This document shows positions 60,482-64,000 of a stretch of DNA of 64,000 nt, piece after piece. How positions within the stretch are numbered: position 1 is the first letter of the stretch; every line of letters begins with the position of its first letter. The DNA is from Marivibrio halodurans (GTDB taxonomy: Bacteria; Pseudomonadota; Alphaproteobacteria; UBA8366; Aestuariispiraceae). Location: positions 1 through 64,000 of the forward strand of contig NZ_JAGMWN010000009.1 of the NCBI RefSeq assembly GCF_017963645.1. Direction: 5' to 3'. Position numbers and translations under genes: made by a program. Under the pieces are notes generated by a model. It saw only the letters and a list, made by a program, of their open reading frames with translations. It ran no database searches and was not told the DNA's origin.

Positions 60482-61357
60482 ATGAAACCGGCGCCGTTTC
60501 GTTATCACGCGCCGGGCGCCTTTGATGAGGCGCTGGCGATGATGGGGGATCTCGACAACGCCAAGGCATTGGCCGGCGGTCAATCGCTGATGGCGATGTT
60601 GAACCTCCGCTACGCCATGCCGGACCATCTGGTCGATCTCAACGGGATCGAGGCGTTGCGGGGCATCTCGGACGGGCCGGATGGGATCGCCATCGGTGCC
60701 ATGACCCGCCAGCGGGTGCTGGAGCGTGATTCCCTGTTGGCCATGCGCGCGCCGATCTTCGCCGAGGCCCTGCGCCATGTCGGCCACCTCCAGACCCGCA
60801 ACCGGGGGACCATCGGCGGCAGTCTCTGTCATCTGGACCCGGCGGCGGAGCTGCCGGTGCTCGCCATGTTGCATGACGCGGTGTTGCGCGTGCGATCCGC
60901 CGCGCGGGGGGAGCGCAGCCTCGACATGGCGGCTTTCCCGGCCTTCTATATGACCCCCAGCCTGGAGCCGGACGAACTGCTTGTCGGCTTGAGCTTCATG
61001 CCCTGGCCGGAGGGGACCCGGCACGCCTTCCTGGAAGTCGCGCGCCGCCACGGGGATTTCGCCATCGTGGCGGTCGGCTGTCTGGTGGCGCTCGACGGAA
61101 AGGGCGCGATCGATCGCGCGGCGATCGTGCTCGGCGGTATCGGGCCGGCCCCGATCCGCCTGACGGCGGGCGAGGCGATGTTGCGGGGTGAACGCCCGGG
61201 CATCGAGCTCTTCCGCGCCGTCGGGGCCGAGGCGGCCGGGTTGGAGGCGATGGGCGATTCCGCCTATTCGGCCGGCTATCGCCAGCATCTGGCTGGCGTC
61301 CTGGTGCGTCGCGCGCTGCAACGCGCCTGTCCTTCCGAGGCGGGAGTGATTTCATGA
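60482..61357 (+). CDS. molybdenum hydroxylase FAD subunit (CoxM-like)
   Basis: The 291-residue protein has AKALAGGQSLMAMLNLRYAM and THxQxRNRGTIGGSLCHLDP-type blocks (LQTRNRGTIGGSLCHLDPAA), the FAD-binding motifs of CO dehydrogenase/xanthine dehydrogenase medium subunits. It carries electrons from the iron-sulfur subunit to an acceptor. The start ATG has GGAGGAATGGG upstream. Order M-S-L is as in cox operons. Confidence 0.92.
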   Translation: MKPAPFRYHAPGAFDEALAMMGDLDNAKALAGGQSLMAMLNLRYAMPDHLVDLNGIEALRGISDGPDGIAIGAMTRQRVLERDSLLAMRAPIFAEALRHVGHLQTRNRGTIGGSLCHLDPAAELPVLAMLHDAVLRVRSAARGERSLDMAAFPAFYMTPSLEPDELLVGLSFMPWPEGTRHAFLEVARRHGDFAIVAVGCLVALDGKGAIDRAAIVLGGIGPAPIRLTAGEAMLRGERPGIELFRAVGAEAAGLEAMGDSAYSAGYRQHLAGVLVRRALQRACPSEAGVIS

Positions 61358-61887
61358 ACGACGGGACGATGACCGGGGACCAGGACGGGGGCGCGGCGCA
61401 GCGTTTCGACGTCACCATGACGGTGAATGGTATCGAACGAACAGCCAGTTGCGAGGGGCGGCGCAATCTCGTCGACTTCCTGCGTCACGACCTGCATCTG
61501 ACGGGCTCCCATGTCGGGTGCGAGCATGGGGTGTGCGGCGCCTGCACCGTCCTGGTGGACGACCATGCGGTGCGCGGCTGCCTGATGCTGGCGGTTCAGG
61601 CCGAGGGCCGGCGGGTCGAGACGATCGAGGGGTTGAGCCCCGAGGACGGGCCATTGTCCGATCTGCCGCGCCTGTTCGCGGAACAGTACGCCCTGCAATG
61701 CGGTTTCTGCACGCCGGGTATCCTGATGACCCTGCGCGAGGTGATACGCGATACGCCCGATGCCGGCGAGACGGAACTGCGCGAGGCGCTTTCCGGCAAT
61801 CTATGCCGCTGCACCGGCTATCAGAACATCGTGGACGCGGCATTGGCGGCGCTGGCCCTGATGCGCGACGGCGGGGAGGGCGCCTGA
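61354..61887 (+). CDS. molybdenum hydroxylase [2Fe-2S] subunit (CoxS-like)
   Basis: The 177-residue protein has the plant-type cluster CEHGVCGACTVLVDDHAVRGC and the C-terminal cluster motifs CGFCTPG and CRCTGYQNI. It links the molybdenum centre to the FAD subunit. It overlaps coxM-like by ATGA and the next gene by one base. Confidence 0.93.
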   Translation: MNDGTMTGDQDGGAAQRFDVTMTVNGIERTASCEGRRNLVDFLRHDLHLTGSHVGCEHGVCGACTVLVDDHAVRGCLMLAVQAEGRRVETIEGLSPEDGPLSDLPRLFAEQYALQCGFCTPGILMTLREVIRDTPDAGETELREALSGNLCRCTGYQNIVDAALAALALMRDGGEGA

Positions 61888-64000
61888 TGGCGGAGCGACG
61901 CTATATCGGACAATCGACTCCGCGCGTGGAGGATGACGCGCTGCTGCGTGGCAAGGCGCGCTTCGTCGACGACCTGACGGCGCCGGGCGTGCTGCATGCG
62001 GCGTTCCTGCGCAGCCCGGTCGCCCATGCGCGGCTGCTCGGCCTCGATCTGGAGGAGGCGCGCGCCATCCCCGGGGTCGTGGCGATCCTGACGCTCGCCG
62101 ATCTGAAGGACGTGCTGACGGAGGAGCGTCTGCCGCTGCAATTCATCAGCAAGACACTGCCGCCGGACATTACCCCCTATGTCCTGGCGAAGGACGAGAT
62201 GCTTTATGTCGGCGAGCCGGTCGCCGTCGTGCTGGCGGATAGCCGCGCGACCGCCGAGGACGCGGCAAGCATTATCGGCATCGACCTGGAGGAGATGACG
62301 CCGGTCGGCGATCTGCGCGCGGCGGTCGAGCCGGACGCGCCGCCCGTCTGCAGCACGCGCGCCGGCAATGTCTGCGAGGCGTTCGAGGTCGGCTACGCCG
62401 ATGTGGACGCGGCCTTCCGCGAGGCCGCGCACAGCGTCCGCCTGTCGATGAACCAGCATCGCGGCGGTGCCCACCCGATCGAGGGACGCGGTATCCTGGC
62501 GGAACCGGATGCGGGCGGCGGGCTCGTGGTCCGCTCCTCGACCCAGCTCGCGCACGAGGCGCGGGCCTTCCTGGTCGCCTTGCTGGATCTGGACGAGAAC
62601 CGCCTGCGCGTGGTGACGCCGGATGTCGGCGGCGGTTTCGGAGCGAAGTTCCTGCTCTATCCGGAGGAGGTGGTGGCCAGCGCCGCCGCGCTGCTTCTCG
62701 GACGGCCGGTGAAGTGGATCGAGGATCGCCGGGAACATTTCCTGGCGGCGATCCAGGAACGCGATCAGCTCTGGGAGATCGAGGCCGCCTGCGACGCTGA
62801 AGGGCGTCTTCTCGGGGTGCGCGGTTCGATGATCCACGATGCGGGCGCTTATGTGCCGCAAGGGATCAATCTCGCCTATAACGCGGTGACGGCCTATCCG
62901 GGCCCCTATGTCCTGCCGGCCTATCACATGGATGTCCGGGTCGGGATGACCAACAAGGTTCCGACCATCCCGGTGCGTGGGGCCGGCTATCCGGAAGGCA
63001 CCTTCGCGATGGAGCGCACGCTGGACGCGCTGGCCGCGCGGGTCGGCATCGACCGTGTGGAAATCCGACGGCGCAATCTGGTGCCGGCCGAGTCCATCCC
63101 CTACGCGACGCCGCTGAAATCGCGTTCCGGCGCCGGAATCACCTATGACAGCGGGGATTTCCCCGCGCTTCTCGACCAGGTGTTGGAAGCGATCGATCAT
63201 GCCGGTTTCGAGGCGCGCCGCGCCGAGGCCGCGCGGGCCGGCCGCCGCCTCGGCATCGGGGTCGCCTGCGGCATCAAGGGCACGGGCCGCGGTCCCTATG
63301 AATCGGCGATCGTGCGCGTCGGCCGGTCCGGCAAGGTCACGGTCTTCACCGGCGCCATGCCGATGGGCCAGGGCTTGAAGACCGCGATGGCGCAGATCTG
63401 TGGCGACGCGCTCGGCCTGCCGCCGGACCGCATCGAGGTGATCTGCGGCGACACGGGCACGATTCCGCTTGGCATCGGCGGTTTCGCGAGCCGCCAGACG
63501 GTGGTCGCCGGGTCGTCCGTCGCGCGCGCCTCGGCGGCCGTGCGGGAAAAGGCGATCCGCATCGCCGCCCACCTGCTGGAAGCCGATGGCGGCGATATCG
63601 AACTGGTCGATGGGGAGGCCCGGGTGAAGGGCACCAATGTCGGCATCGATCTGCGCGCCATCGCGGCGAGCGCCCATGGCTCTCCCGGCTATGCCCTGCC
63701 GCCGGGCGTCGATCCGGGCCTGGAGGCGAGCGAGAATTTCATGCCGAAGGGCCTGACCTACGGCATGGGCGCGCACGCCGTGGAGGTCGCGGTGGACGAG
63801 GAAACCGGTCTCGTCACGCTCACCCGCTATGCCGTCGTCAATGATTGCGGGCGCGCGATCAATCCCCGGATGGTCGAGGCGCAAATCCATGGCGGCGTGG
63901 TCCACGGTATCGGCAACGCGTTGTTCGAATATATGGATTACGACGATCAGGCCCAGCCGGTTACCACGACGCTGGCCGATTACCTGATGGTGACGGCGCC
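61887..64000 (+). CDS. molybdenum hydroxylase large subunit (CoxL/XdhB-like), runs off window
   Basis: The frame starts at ATG 61887 (TGATG overlap) with MAERRYIGQSTPRVEDDALL and is open to the window end, about 704 codons so far. It has RGKARFVDDL, TPDVGGGFGAKF near residue 245, VRGAGYPEGTFAMER and MPMGQGLKTAMAQICGDALG, the molybdopterin-binding pattern of the xanthine oxidase family. The CO dehydrogenase loop AYRCSFR is absent, so the substrate is a carbon-hydrogen bond of a heterocycle or aldehyde, not CO (inference). The last 60-100 residues, with the catalytic Glu, lie outside the window. Confidence 0.92.
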   Translation, partial: MAERRYIGQSTPRVEDDALLRGKARFVDDLTAPGVLHAAFLRSPVAHARLLGLDLEEARAIPGVVAILTLADLKDVLTEERLPLQFISKTLPPDITPYVLAKDEMLYVGEPVAVVLADSRATAEDAASIIGIDLEEMTPVGDLRAAVEPDAPPVCSTRAGNVCEAFEVGYADVDAAFREAAHSVRLSMNQHRGGAHPIEGRGILAEPDAGGGLVVRSSTQLAHEARAFLVALLDLDENRLRVVTPDVGGGFGAKFLLYPEEVVASAAALLLGRPVKWIEDRREHFLAAIQERDQLWEIEAACDAEGRLLGVRGSMIHDAGAYVPQGINLAYNAVTAYPGPYVLPAYHMDVRVGMTNKVPTIPVRGAGYPEGTFAMERTLDALAARVGIDRVEIRRRNLVPAESIPYATPLKSRSGAGITYDSGDFPALLDQVLEAIDHAGFEARRAEAARAGRRLGIGVACGIKGTGRGPYESAIVRVGRSGKVTVFTGAMPMGQGLKTAMAQICGDALGLPPDRIEVICGDTGTIPLGIGGFASRQTVVAGSSVARASAAVREKAIRIAAHLLEADGGDIELVDGEARVKGTNVGIDLRAIAASAHGSPGYALPPGVDPGLEASENFMPKGLTYGMGAHAVEVAVDEETGLVTLTRYAVVNDCGRAINPRMVEAQIHGGVVHGIGNALFEYMDYDDQAQPVTTTLADYLMVTA

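Noticed and set aside
61821-63905. 694-codon minus-strand frame opposite the molybdenum hydroxylase
   Set aside because: The plus strand encodes the CoxL-like subunit with clear motifs; the long antisense frame reflects high GC content.
61887-64000. Aerobic CO dehydrogenase
   Set aside because: The large subunit lacks the AYRCSFR loop of CO dehydrogenases and the operon content points to an organic substrate.

Overview
The window comes from a high-GC alphaproteobacterium, probably of a Rhodospirillales-like lineage. The evidence is an initiator tRNA of alphaproteobacterial type, a ChvG/ChvI-like two-component pair next to osmoregulated periplasmic glucan genes, several Liv-type ABC importers, and GC-rich genes packed with 1- to 14-base overlaps. 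The species cannot be named from this sequence.

Region 1 (1-5000) is decayed, horizontally acquired DNA behind the fMet tRNA gene. It has a doubtful acidic reading frame with one RTX-like nonapeptide, a two-gene membrane-protein cassette present once intact and once in deleted form, an RTX-toxin acyltransferase (HlyC-like) gene broken by one amber codon, an IS3 orfB remnant and a solo IS1380-type end.

Region 2 (5000-33000) is a large catabolic island. It carries a PhyH-like dioxygenase, a solute-binding protein and a TetR regulator. A minus-strand run from 23950 down to 8295 encodes an ABC importer with a fused permease-ATPase, an amidase, 2-oxoacid dehydrogenase E1 alpha and beta, a PaaK-like ligase, an amidohydrolase, an enoyl-CoA hydratase, two hot-dog proteins, an Old-Yellow-Enzyme/FeS flavoprotein, a GMC oxidoreductase and two SDRs. 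A plus-strand run encodes an MmgE/PrpD protein, an acyl-CoA ligase, a cyclase, a class III CoA transferase, two thiolase-fold proteins, a DUF35 protein and a GlcG protein. Together they suggest uptake, CoA activation and beta-oxidation-like cleavage of an unidentified organic acid or amide. Several subunits lack the usual catalytic residues, and related palindromes sit in several promoters. A 43-bp IS1380-type end lies on each side of the island in the same orientation.

Region 3 (33000-35000) is nested insertion-sequence debris: an IS1380 transposase C-terminus abutting an IS3-family element whose orfA is frameshifted. Region 4 (35000-42300) is a second transport and oxidation cluster: LysR, a TauD-like dioxygenase, a complete Liv importer and an AhpD-like protein, closed by a strong terminator.

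Region 5 (42300-55300) is a glucan and envelope-signalling block: OpgG/D, histidine kinase, response regulator and a lipoprotein on the minus strand. On the plus strand are a structured untranslated region ending in an intrinsic terminator, an unknown protein, OpgH, an ECF sigma/anti-sigma pair, a phosphohexomutase and glucose-6-phosphate isomerase, which could link sugar-phosphate supply to glucan synthesis.

Region 6 (55300-64000) holds an unknown lipoprotein and a TetR repressor divergent from an operon for an aldehyde dehydrogenase, a gamma-glutamyltransferase-like protein, a cupin and a three-subunit molybdenum hydroxylase, whose large subunit runs off the window.
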